Below, piece by piece: positions 17,377-25,406 of a stretch of 64,000 bases of DNA. The notes beneath the pieces were generated by a model. It saw nothing but the letters and a program-made list of their open reading frames with translations. It was not told the DNA's origin and did no database searches. Location: assembly GCA_036771835.1 (NCBI GenBank), contig DAIPGN010000005.1, positions 1 to 64,000 of the forward strand, in the 5' to 3' direction. Within the stretch, counting starts at the first letter, position 1, and the number at the start of each line of letters is the position of its first letter. Made by a program: the position numbers and the translations under genes. Origin of the DNA: UBA4877 sp002399285. GTDB lineage: Bacteria > Bacillota > Thermoanaerobacteria > Thermoanaerobacterales > UBA4877.

Positions 17377-17526
17377 ATGGATGAGATCATTTCTCAGATC
17401 GCCAACGTAGGTTTTCCGGCCGCGCTGTGCATATATCTGCTGGTGAGGGTGGAGGCCAAGCTTGACAGTCTGACGGCGTCGATCACGGAACTTACCAAAG
17501 TCATCGAGGGTATTAGGAAGGCCTGA
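17377..17526 (+). CDS. YvrJ-family small membrane protein
   Basis: A 49-codon gene starting at ATG 17377 behind AAGGGATAGAG. The peptide begins MDEIISQIANVGFPAALCI, has one membrane helix (residues about 9-24), and ends in an amphipathic helix with LTKVIEGIRKA. This is the YvrJ pattern (family proteins are about 45-50 residues). It completes the DUF1659-DUF2922-YvrJ trio. Its stop codon lies inside a 22-bp direct repeat that flanks the inserted element downstream. Confidence 0.75.
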   Translation: MDEIISQIANVGFPAALCIYLLVRVEAKLDSLTASITELTKVIEGIRKA

Positions 17527-17540
17527 ACTTCAAATTCAGG
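17519..17540 (+). repeat. Left copy of a 22-bp direct repeat flanking element A
   Basis: These 22 bases are identical to 17713-17734. They contain the hairpin CCTGAA-N7-TTCAGG and the last codon and stop of the YvrJ gene. The identical repeats on both sides of a non-coding insert look like a duplicated target. Confidence 0.85.
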
Positions 17541-17712
17541 CCCGGACCGATGCCATTCTCGCGCAAACGCGAAATTGCACAGCAATTTTGCTTGCTGCGT
17601 TGGCTGCGCCTGCAAATTGCGGTCACATACGTTTAAGTATGCTCCCTTGTTTGCAGGTTTGCCGCCTTGCCTTGCACGATTTGTCACGGTCTGATAGTTT
17701 GTCTGCACTCTG
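17541..17712 (+). mobile_element. Dispersed hairpin element, full copy A
   Basis: This 172-base non-coding segment is closely similar over its whole length to 38774-38941 (copy B). It has imperfect terminal inverted repeats (GGACCGATGCCA at the left; TTTGTCACGGTCTG at the right). Inside are a hairpin GCGAAATTGC-ACA-GCAATTTTGC and a longer stem with GCCTGCAAA opposite TTTGCAGG. In copy B the first hairpin differs at paired positions yet still pairs, which argues for a selected RNA or DNA fold. Perfect 22-bp direct repeats flank it. No open frame with a ribosome-binding site is present, so it would be non-autonomous. Confidence 0.7.
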
Positions 17713-17746
17713 AGGCCTGAACTTCAAATTCAGGTCTTCTTTTTTA
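17713..17746 (+). terminator. Right direct-repeat copy and terminator of the YvrJ operon
   Basis: The right copy of the 22-bp repeat (17713-17734) holds the hairpin CCTGAA-N7-TTCAGG. Here it is followed by TCTTCTTTTTTAT, making a rho-independent terminator. The left copy lacks the T run. Without the insert, this terminator would lie directly at the YvrJ stop codon. Confidence 0.75.
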
Positions 17747-17968
17747 TATACGGCTCATTTGCAAATCAAATGCAATCTAAATTATATTTAATTAAAAAAA
17801 ATAAAAATTTAGTTGATTAATCTATTCCCATAGTATACTATATTGTGTAGTATCATCAAATCTTCATAAAAGAGATTCCAATACCCAAGGCTTTTTTTAA
17901 AAAAACCAATACAAAAGCATAGCTTTCTTGATATAATATATTTAGATTGTAAGATGGGGTGAAATTGA

Positions 17969-18790
17969 TTGCTTCAGGACTTTATTAATCTCATTCATGT
18001 GGTAAGGATCGCTGACATCATAGATATGGCAATAATTGCCTATGTCCTTTACAGGGTCTTTGCATTTATAAGAAATACGCGGGTGGAACAGCTGGTAAAG
18101 GGCCTTTTTGTGCTGATCTTCATAACATGGGCAAGCAAATGGCTGGGACTTCGTACCATAAACTGGATACTGCGGAACGCCATGACCGTGGGCGTCATAG
18201 CACTTTTGATAGTCTTTCAGCCGGAGCTCCGGAAGGCATTGGAGACGTTGGGCAGAGGGGAGTTTATAAAGAAGAACTGGCTCAATGACGAGGACGACGG
18301 CGACAAAATGATCGGCGGCGTCGTCGATGCGGCGGCTTATCTCTCCCGGGCCAAGATAGGCGCATTGATAGTGATAGAGAGGGAGATGGGCTTAAACGAC
18401 GTCATTGAAACGGGTATAAAGCTGGACTCGCTCGTCAGCAGTGAGCTCCTTATCAATATATTCATACCCAACACGCCCCTTCACGACGGGGCCGTAATAA
18501 TACGAGGAGACAGGATCATGGCTGCCTCGTGTTTTTTGCCGCTTTCGGAAAACCCGAATTTGAGCAAAGAGCTGGGCACGCGGCATCATGCCGGTATAGG
18601 CATAACCGAAGCTTCCGATTCGGTGGCCGTCATAGTCTCCGAGGAAACGGGCACTATTTCAGTTGCGCAGAACGGCAGGCTTTCACGGTATCTGGATTCT
18701 AAGACGTTGAAGGAGCTTTTGAGGAGCATATTTATAAAGCAAAAGGAGAACAAAGCTCCAAGCTGGACAAGGTGGGTGAAGAAGTCATGA
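17969..18790 (+). CDS. cdaA: Diadenylate cyclase CdaA (c-di-AMP synthase)
   Basis: A 273-residue membrane enzyme with three N-terminal helices (within residues about 9-85) and a DisA_N cyclase domain that joins two ATP into c-di-AMP. The DGA motif is intact at 173-175 in LHDGAVII. The second signature, normally RHR, reads RHH at 205-207 (CGG CAT CAT), an unusual change at an ATP-contacting position. The TTG start follows GGGGTG. It overlaps cdaR by four bases. Confidence 0.93.
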   Translation: MLQDFINLIHVVRIADIIDMAIIAYVLYRVFAFIRNTRVEQLVKGLFVLIFITWASKWLGLRTINWILRNAMTVGVIALLIVFQPELRKALETLGRGEFIKKNWLNDEDDGDKMIGGVVDAAAYLSRAKIGALIVIEREMGLNDVIETGIKLDSLVSSELLINIFIPNTPLHDGAVIIRGDRIMAASCFLPLSENPNLSKELGTRHHAGIGITEASDSVAVIVSEETGTISVAQNGRLSRYLDSKTLKELLRSIFIKQKENKAPSWTRWVKKS

Positions 18791-19983
18791 ACAAGGACTT
18801 GCCGCTTAAATTGGTTTGTGTGTTCATAGCATTTACATTGTGGCTCTACGTCATAGGAGAGGAAAATCCGCAGATCACATATGGCTACAGCAATATACCC
18901 ATACAGATGACCAACGCGGACGTGCTGGACAGATCGGGTCTGATATTGGAGGACTTGAGTCAAAACGAGGTCAATGTAAAGGTCAAGGCCAGGAGAAATG
19001 ATATTTTAAAACTGGATTCTTCCAAGATAAAGGTATCCGTCGACCTTCGGAGCATAAAGGGAGCCGGCTTTACCAAACTTCCGGTCGAGGTGGACGGTCT
19101 GCCGTCCAATATAGAGCTGGTATCGGTCAGTCCGCAGATGATATCCGCAAATGTGGACAGGATCGTAGGCCGCAGCTTTGACGTTGAGCTGGCGGAGGAC
19201 GGTACCCTGGCGGACGGCTTTACCCTGCAGAAATATGAGATCAATCCGGCCGCAGTCATGATAAAGGGGCCGGAAAAGCTTATGGATACGGTCGACAAGG
19301 CCGTAATAGAAGTAAACATAGATAAAATAAATAAAAGCATGAACGGCAGATATGATGTGAAACTGCTTGATCCGTCAGGCAAGCCTATAAGCGGCCTTAC
19401 CGTGGAACCGAAGAAGGTGTATGCCTCCATAAGCGTTTCATTTGCCAAGGACGTACCCGTCAGATTGGCAACGACGGGGTCGCCTTCAGAAGGGTACAGG
19501 CTTTTCAATGCGGACGTCGTGCCGGCAACGGTAACGATAATGGGCGATAAGGATACATTGGGGGCCATTGACGAGATAAATACCAAGCCTGTGGATCTGA
19601 CCGGGCTGAAGGATAATGTTTCATATAACGTAAAGCTCGATATCCCCAACGACGTTGCTATAAAGGATGATCTCAGCGAGGTCAAGGTAAACCTTGATAT
19701 AGACCGTATGGCGGAAAAGGAACTGGTGGTGGACGACCTTACCATCGTAGGGCAGGACCCTCAAAAACTCAACTATAATTTTACCACGGCGAAGGTCGTG
19801 CTGTTGGGCCGGTCGGCTATTCTCGACGGTCTGGATAAGGACGACGTGTCGCTCAGGGCGACGGTGCCGACGGAGCCGGGGACCTATAATGCGGTGATAA
19901 CGGGCACGCTGAGCGCCGATGCGGAGGGCGCCACCATTAAGTCTATCGAGCCTTCCTCGATCAGCGTACAGGTATTGAGATAG
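18787..19983 (+). CDS. cdaR: CdaA regulator with YbbR domains
   Basis: A 398-residue protein with one N-terminal membrane helix (LKLVCVFIAFTLWLYVIG) and a long extracellular part made of repeated YbbR beta-domains of about 85 residues. Repeated segments such as VKVKARRNDILKLDSSKIKV and VMIKGPEKLMDTVDKA show the duplication. CdaR binds and tunes CdaA at the membrane. The ATG overlaps the cdaA stop. The usual third partner glmM is absent; the next gene is mtnP, 50 bases away. Confidence 0.9.
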   Translation: MNKDLPLKLVCVFIAFTLWLYVIGEENPQITYGYSNIPIQMTNADVLDRSGLILEDLSQNEVNVKVKARRNDILKLDSSKIKVSVDLRSIKGAGFTKLPVEVDGLPSNIELVSVSPQMISANVDRIVGRSFDVELAEDGTLADGFTLQKYEINPAAVMIKGPEKLMDTVDKAVIEVNIDKINKSMNGRYDVKLLDPSGKPISGLTVEPKKVYASISVSFAKDVPVRLATTGSPSEGYRLFNADVVPATVTIMGDKDTLGAIDEINTKPVDLTGLKDNVSYNVKLDIPNDVAIKDDLSEVKVNLDIDRMAEKELVVDDLTIVGQDPQKLNYNFTTAKVVLLGRSAILDGLDKDDVSLRATVPTEPGTYNAVITGTLSADAEGATIKSIEPSSISVQVLR

Positions 19984-20032
19984 ATAAGTTTTTAAATACG
20001 GCGCGTATTACTTTGGAGGGGAGTAAATCAAT

Positions 20033-20788
20033 ATGGAGAGAAGAGCAGAGATCGGAGTTTTCGGAGGCACCGGACTGTATTCATTCCTTGAAAATGTGGA
20101 GGAGATCGAGGAGGATACGCCTTACGGCAGGCCCAGCGACAGTATCGCCCTGGCCGAGGTGAACGGCCGCCGTGTGGCGTTTATACCGCGGCATGGCAGG
20201 GACCACAGGTACCCGCCTCACCGTATACCGTACAGGGCGAATATATATGCGATGAAACAGTTGGGCGTGAGGTATATAATAGCCCCCACCGCATCGGGCA
20301 GCCTGAAGGCGGAGGTGGCGCCGGGCGATTTTTGCGTACCCGATCAATTGATAGACAGGACGTGGGGCCGGGAATGCACATTTTTTGACGGGCCGGAGGT
20401 GAACCACATCACCTTTGCCGATCCCTACGATGAGGGATTGAGAGAACTGGCCGTCAGGACATGCCGCGACAATGGACTTACGGTCCATGACGGCGGAGTG
20501 ATGGTGGTGATACAGGGGCCGAGATTTTCCACAGCGGCGGAGAGCCGGTGGTATTCTTCCATAGGAGGCACCGTCATCAATATGACGCAGTGTCCTGAGT
20601 GTGTGCTTGCCCGTGAAATGGACATGGCCTATGCCAATATATCCATAGTCACCGATTACGATGCCGGATTGGAAGGGCATCCCGAGGTCAAACCGGTAAG
20701 CAACGACGAGGTTGTAAAGGTCTTTGCAGAGAATAACGAGAGGATAAAGAAGGTCCTCTACGATATGATAAACGAATTGGATGTTTAA
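20033..20788 (+). CDS. mtnP: S-methyl-5'-thioadenosine phosphorylase-family protein
   Basis: A 251-residue trimeric-type nucleoside phosphorylase of the MTAP/PNP-2 group. It has GVFGGTGLY at the N-terminus, PRHGRDHRYPPHRI for phosphate and sugar binding, and the base-site region INMTQCPECVLARE. It would cleave methylthioadenosine (or a related nucleoside) with phosphate. The gene mtnA for the next step, methylthioribose-1-P isomerase, lies 2.4 kb downstream on the same strand, supporting methylthioadenosine as substrate. RBS GGAGGGGAG precedes the ATG. Confidence 0.9.
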   Translation: MERRAEIGVFGGTGLYSFLENVEEIEEDTPYGRPSDSIALAEVNGRRVAFIPRHGRDHRYPPHRIPYRANIYAMKQLGVRYIIAPTASGSLKAEVAPGDFCVPDQLIDRTWGRECTFFDGPEVNHITFADPYDEGLRELAVRTCRDNGLTVHDGGVMVVIQGPRFSTAAESRWYSSIGGTVINMTQCPECVLAREMDMAYANISIVTDYDAGLEGHPEVKPVSNDEVVKVFAENNERIKKVLYDMINELDV

Positions 20789-20800
20789 GGGGGCGGAATC

Positions 20801-21802
20801 ATGCCCGGGGATTTGAAAGAGATCGAAAGGCATCTCATGCTGATATCCATGCTGTCCCAGGAAAAGGACGGACTGACTGCCGGCGAGATAAGAGAGAGAT
20901 TTTTACAAATGGGCGAAGATGTGAGCGTGCGGACGGTGAAGCGGGATATGGATGCTCTGAGCGAGGCTCATCTGCCAGTCTATGAGGAGGACGGCGGGCA
21001 GAAGGTGCGTTATTTTATCAATAAGTATACCTTGGACAAGGTGGTATTTACGGCTAACGAGTTATTGGGCCTGTATTTCCTAAAGGGGTCTATCGAACCG
21101 TTCAAGGACGTTGAGCTGGGCGACGACGCATATGCCCTGATAGAGAAGATAATCGATTCCGTGCCTCCCATCAGCCGGAATTACATAGACCAGCTGGAGG
21201 ATATTTTTAAGGTGGACAGCGGGTATCTTTTGCCCGACGTAAAGACCGACAGGGATCTGCTGAAAAGCCTTGAGGAGGCTGCCAAGGACAAGATCAGCAT
21301 TAAGATGGTGTACTATTCCTATTCCTCCGATGCCGTGACGGGCCGCTTGGTCGATCCGTATCTTGTATACTTCAGGGACGGCAGCTATTATTTGGTGGGG
21401 TACTGCCACAGCGACAAGGGTATAAGGGAATTTAAGCTGTCCAGGATAAGAGAGTTCGAAATGACCGGGGATGGGTTCGAGTATGCGGAAGACTTTAACT
21501 TTGAAGAATACAGGAGATACAGCTTCGACAGGCTGAGGGGAGACGGCCGTTATACCGTAAAGGTGCGCTTTACCGGCGAGGCGGCCAGAATGGTAAGGGA
21601 GTATGACAGAAACCGGGCGGATAGTATAGAAGCGCTGAGCGGCGGGGATATTCTCTTTGTGAAGGAGGTTTCCACATTGGACGAGATCAAGAGATGGGTG
21701 ATGAGTTACGGGAAGGGAGCCGTCGCGTTGGAGCCTGCCGAATTGGTGAGCGGTATCCGGGATGAGGTGGACTGCTTGGAAAGCTTATACGGTAAAGTGT
21801 AA
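20801..21802 (+). CDS. HTH/WYL-domain transcriptional regulator
   Basis: The 333-residue protein has an N-terminal winged helix (residues about 8-65; LTAGEIRERFLQMG, SVRTVKRDMDALSE) and a central WYL domain (about 160-230; IKMVYYSYSSDAVTGRLVDPYLV). WYL domains bind small molecules or nucleic acids. It starts 12 bases after mtnP and is followed closely by the cysteine desulfidase gene, so it may control sulfur or methylthioadenosine metabolism. The ligand is unknown. Confidence 0.87.
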   Translation: MPGDLKEIERHLMLISMLSQEKDGLTAGEIRERFLQMGEDVSVRTVKRDMDALSEAHLPVYEEDGGQKVRYFINKYTLDKVVFTANELLGLYFLKGSIEPFKDVELGDDAYALIEKIIDSVPPISRNYIDQLEDIFKVDSGYLLPDVKTDRDLLKSLEEAAKDKISIKMVYYSYSSDAVTGRLVDPYLVYFRDGSYYLVGYCHSDKGIREFKLSRIREFEMTGDGFEYAEDFNFEEYRRYSFDRLRGDGRYTVKVRFTGEAARMVREYDRNRADSIEALSGGDILFVKEVSTLDEIKRWVMSYGKGAVALEPAELVSGIRDEVDCLESLYGKV

Positions 21803-21857
21803 AAGTGCACAGCGATTGTGCGCTATTTTTATGGCGATAAATGGGGGAGGAGATTTT

Positions 21858-23138
21858 ATGGATTTCATCGCGATCCTAAAGCAACAGGTCGTGCCTTCGC
21901 TGGGATGTACGGAGCCGGCTGCGGTAGGCCTGGCCGCCGCGTGGGCCATGAGCGTGACCGGAGGCGAAATAAGGGAGATGGAGGTGTACGTCTCCCGCAA
22001 TGTGCTTAAGAACGGCTCGGGTGTGGGCATACCCAATGCCAAGGGCAGGGGGATAGGCCTGGCCGCAGCCCTCGGTGCCATAGGCGGGGACAGGGAAGCC
22101 GGTCTTGAGGTGTTCAGGGACATAAGCGGCAGTGACGAGGAGCAAGCAGCGCGACTCCTGCTGGACCAGAAGATAAGGATATCCGTCAGGAGAGACGTGC
22201 CGCCGCTGTATGTGGACGTAAAGGTGACCGCAGACGAAGGGGAGGGCGAAGCCGTGCTCTGCGGCAGCCATACCAATCTGGTATCCCTGAAAAAGGACGG
22301 AATGGAGACCATAGAGGAAGATAGGGGCGTACCGGATACCGGGACAGACCGGGACGGCATTAAAGAGTCCAGTCTCAGGGAGATATATGATTTTGTCGAT
22401 ACCGTGGACGTGCGAAGGCTCGGCTTCCTTTCTGAGGGCGTCCACATAAACGAAGACGCCGCCAGGTACGGCCTGGGAGGGGAATGCGGCGCCGGGATAG
22501 GAAAGAGCATAGATAAGCGCGTGCGCTCGGGCGTGCTGCCGGACAATGTGGAGAACTATGCCAAGATGCTGGCATGTGCGGCGTGTGACGCCAGGATGTC
22601 CGGGGGCAGAATAGCGGTGATGAGCAGCGCCGGTTCGGGCAATCACGGCCTGGTCACTTTTCTGCCCATCGTCGCGTACTGCAGGAAAAACAATATGGAC
22701 GAGGCGGCGGAATTAAAGGCTTTGGCCCTGTCAAATCTGATAACTGTGTATATCAAGGAGTACTCCGGCAGGCTGTCGTCTATATGCGGCTGCGCCATAG
22801 CCGCCGCGACCGGTACATCCTGCGCCCTGTGCTGTCTCATGGGCGGAGGCTATGAGGAGATGTGCCTTGCCATAAACAACATGATAGGCGACATGGCCGG
22901 GATGATATGTGACGGCGGAAAGGAAGGCTGTTCCTTCAAGCTCATGACAAGCATAGACGCCGCCTTCGACAACGCCTATCTCGCCATGGAGGGGGTATCC
23001 ATACCGGAACACAACGGCATTGTGGCTAAGGACGCCGAGACTACCATAAAGAATCTGGGCAGGATCTCGCTGGAGGGCATGAGCACGGCCGAGGACGTGG
23101 TGATAGATATCATGCGGAGGGCAGATCCCTGCAGATAG
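21858..23138 (+). CDS. cyuA: L-cysteine desulfidase / UPF0597-family iron-sulfur protein
   Basis: From ATG 21858 (after GGGGGAGG) the protein is 426 residues. It matches the serine-dehydratase-alpha-like CyuA/YhaM family. The signature LGCTEPAAVGLAAAW near the N-terminus and later Cys segments CAACDARMSGG and CGCAIAAATG fit a family thought to hold an iron-sulfur cluster and to split cysteine into pyruvate, ammonia and sulfide. It lies between a WYL regulator and mtnA, consistent with sulfur-amino-acid catabolism. Activity on serine or another substrate is possible. Confidence 0.8.
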   Translation: MDFIAILKQQVVPSLGCTEPAAVGLAAAWAMSVTGGEIREMEVYVSRNVLKNGSGVGIPNAKGRGIGLAAALGAIGGDREAGLEVFRDISGSDEEQAARLLLDQKIRISVRRDVPPLYVDVKVTADEGEGEAVLCGSHTNLVSLKKDGMETIEEDRGVPDTGTDRDGIKESSLREIYDFVDTVDVRRLGFLSEGVHINEDAARYGLGGECGAGIGKSIDKRVRSGVLPDNVENYAKMLACAACDARMSGGRIAVMSSAGSGNHGLVTFLPIVAYCRKNNMDEAAELKALALSNLITVYIKEYSGRLSSICGCAIAAATGTSCALCCLMGGGYEEMCLAINNMIGDMAGMICDGGKEGCSFKLMTSIDAAFDNAYLAMEGVSIPEHNGIVAKDAETTIKNLGRISLEGMSTAEDVVIDIMRRADPCR

Positions 23139-23184
23139 AAGATGCAATTCGCACTTTTTACATTATAACGAGGGGGACTTTGAT

Positions 23185-24210
23185 TTGAGGACCTTGTGGT
23201 TTGAGGACGATTCACTGGTAATAATAGATCAGACGCTGCTGCCGTCGGAGCTTAGGACGGTAAAACTGAATACCTGCGGCGATGCGGCTCACGCCATAAA
23301 GACGCTCATGGTGAGAGGCGCTCCGGCTATCGGCGTAGCGGCCGCCTACGGACTCTATCTCGGCATCAAAGACTGCGGCGATGCCGATATCGACAGCGCT
23401 ATGAGCGATTCCTACGAGATCCTCAGGAGCACGCGGCCCACGGCGGTGAATCTGTTTTGGGCGCTGGAAAGAGCAAGGGGCGCGGCGGACGCGGCCAGGC
23501 CGGACGGAGCCGAAGCCTGCAAGGCCGCGCTGCTCCGAGAGGCGGACAAGATGGCCGAAGAGGACATAGCCACCAACAGAAAGATCGGCGAGTACGGCAA
23601 TACCCTGGTAAAGGACGGATACAACATACTTACCCACTGCAATGCCGGCGCTCTGGCCACGGTCGACTACGGCACCGCGCTGGGCGTCATAAGGGCGGCC
23701 CATGACTGCGGCAAGAGGGTCCATGTGTACGCGGACGAGACGAGGCCGCTGCTGCAGGGGGCGAGACTGACCGCATGGGAGCTTAAAAACGACGGCATAC
23801 CCGTAACGCTGATAACGGATAATATGGCGGGCTTTGCGATGAAGCAGGGCATGATAGATATGGTCATAGTCGGAGCGGATAGGATCGCCCGCAACGGCGA
23901 TACGGCAAACAAGATAGGCACATATTCCGCAGCCGTGCTGGCGCATCGCAGCAACATACCCTTCTATATAGCGGCGCCGCTCTCCACCATAGACTTAAGT
24001 CTCAGGGACGGCAGCGAAATACCCATCGAGGAAAGGAACCATGAGGAGGTCACCACGATAATGGGCAGCAGGATCGCACCCGAAGGCATAGGCGTATATA
24101 ACCCCGCCTTTGATATAACGGAGGCAGATCTGATAAAAGGTATCATAACTGAAAGGGGAATAGCATATCCTCCTTATGAGGAGAACATACAAAAATTTTT
24201 TAATACTTAG
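23185..24210 (+). CDS. mtnA: S-methyl-5-thioribose-1-phosphate isomerase
   Basis: A 341-residue enzyme of the eIF2B-like family that converts methylthioribose-1-P to methylthioribulose-1-P in methionine salvage. The substrate-binding RGAPAIGVAAAYG, the catalytic Cys in LTHCNAGALAT and the Asp in VGADRIARNGDTANKIGT are all present. The TTG start follows AGGGGGA. With mtnP it gives two successive steps; the later salvage genes are not in the window, so the product may leave by a DHAP-type shunt. Confidence 0.94.
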   Translation: MRTLWFEDDSLVIIDQTLLPSELRTVKLNTCGDAAHAIKTLMVRGAPAIGVAAAYGLYLGIKDCGDADIDSAMSDSYEILRSTRPTAVNLFWALERARGAADAARPDGAEACKAALLREADKMAEEDIATNRKIGEYGNTLVKDGYNILTHCNAGALATVDYGTALGVIRAAHDCGKRVHVYADETRPLLQGARLTAWELKNDGIPVTLITDNMAGFAMKQGMIDMVIVGADRIARNGDTANKIGTYSAAVLAHRSNIPFYIAAPLSTIDLSLRDGSEIPIEERNHEEVTTIMGSRIAPEGIGVYNPAFDITEADLIKGIITERGIAYPPYEENIQKFFNT

Positions 24211-24310
24211 GAGAAAATTAGGAGGAAATTTTAAGTTTTTGTCGAATGTATACACATAAAGTTTGTAAAACTTTAATTTTTTTGGCGTAATAATTTTTGG
24301 AGGTAATAGT

Positions 24311-25375
24311 ATGGGTATCTTTGATAGGATGGAAAAGGAAGGACATGAGGAGGTAATTTTCTGTCAGGAAAAATCCACAGGTCTTAAGTCGATCATAGCT
24401 ATCCACGATACCACCTTGGGACCGTCTTTGGGCGGCTGCAGGATGTATCCGTACGCGACGGAGGAGGATGCCTTAAACGACGTTCTGAGGCTTTCCAAGG
24501 GCATGACATACAAGAACGCCATATCGGGCTCCAACAACGGAGGCTCTAAAGCCGTCATATGGGGAGATCCCAAGGACAAGACCGAGATGCAGTTCAGGGC
24601 ATTCGGACGTTTTGTGGGATCATTGAACGGCAGGTTCAACACCGGCACCGACGTGGGTACATATCCCGACGATTTTGTGTGGGCGTCGGCCGAATCGCCT
24701 TACTTTGTGGGTCTGCCCGAGTCATACGGCGGCAGCGGCGATACGTCCATACTGACCGCGGATGGAGTCATGAGGGCGGTAGAGGCGTGCTGCATGGAGG
24801 TATATGGGAAGCCGGATGTAAAGGGTCTTACCGTTGCTATACAGGGCGTTGGCAAGGTCGGTTCAAAGCTGGCGAACAGACTTTTGGAAAAGGGCGCAAA
24901 GGTCATCATTTCCGATATCTCACAGGAAAACGTTAATTCATTTCTGGCAAAACATTCCGGCGCCACTGCGGTGCCGCCCGACGAGATACTGGCAACGAAG
25001 TGCGATATACTGTCTCCGTGCGCCATGGGAGCGGTGCTGAACGAACAGACCGTGAAGGGCTTCCGGTGTAGGATAATATGCGGCTCGGCCAACAACCAGT
25101 TGTCAGAGGAATGTATCGGTGATAAAATCAATGAGATGGGCATACTCTACGCGCCGGATTTTCTCGTGAATGCCGGAGGGGCCATACAGGTAGCCGATGA
25201 ACTGGAGGGCTTCAACAGGGCTAGGGCGGCCAGCAAGGTGGAGAGGATATACGACAATCTCCTTGAGGTGTTCAGGATAGCCAAGAGGGACGATATACCT
25301 CCCTATAGGGCCGCGGACAGATTCGTGGAAGAGAGGATAGCGGCAGCTGCTAAGATAAAGACGATACACCTGTAA
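24311..25375 (+). CDS. Leu/Val/Phe-type amino-acid dehydrogenase, divergent paralogue 1
   Basis: A 354-residue NAD-dependent dehydrogenase of the leucine/phenylalanine dehydrogenase family, with an N-terminal catalytic and a C-terminal Rossmann domain (IQGVGKVGS). The catalytic lysines in MTYKNA and GGSKAVIWGDP are kept. The usual AGLNLGGGK loop reads SGSNNGGSK and the AEDVGT segment reads GTDVGT, so its specificity may differ from its neighbour at 27464. It would oxidatively deaminate a branched-chain or aromatic amino acid to the 2-oxoacid. Butyrate kinase and phosphotransacylase genes follow at once. Confidence 0.85.
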   Translation: MGIFDRMEKEGHEEVIFCQEKSTGLKSIIAIHDTTLGPSLGGCRMYPYATEEDALNDVLRLSKGMTYKNAISGSNNGGSKAVIWGDPKDKTEMQFRAFGRFVGSLNGRFNTGTDVGTYPDDFVWASAESPYFVGLPESYGGSGDTSILTADGVMRAVEACCMEVYGKPDVKGLTVAIQGVGKVGSKLANRLLEKGAKVIISDISQENVNSFLAKHSGATAVPPDEILATKCDILSPCAMGAVLNEQTVKGFRCRIICGSANNQLSEECIGDKINEMGILYAPDFLVNAGGAIQVADELEGFNRARAASKVERIYDNLLEVFRIAKRDDIPPYRAADRFVEERIAAAAKIKTIHL

Positions 25376-25406
25376 TACTCATAAGTTGATACGAAAGGCG
25401 GAGTTT

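Noticed and set aside
17394..17708. 104-codon minus-strand frame within the YvrJ gene and element A
   Set aside because: It spans the non-coding element with no start signals, and the hairpin structure explains the sequence better.
21785..22646. Long minus-strand frames over the cysteine desulfidase gene
   Set aside because: They are antisense shadows of a gene with clear conserved motifs and a strong ribosome-binding site.
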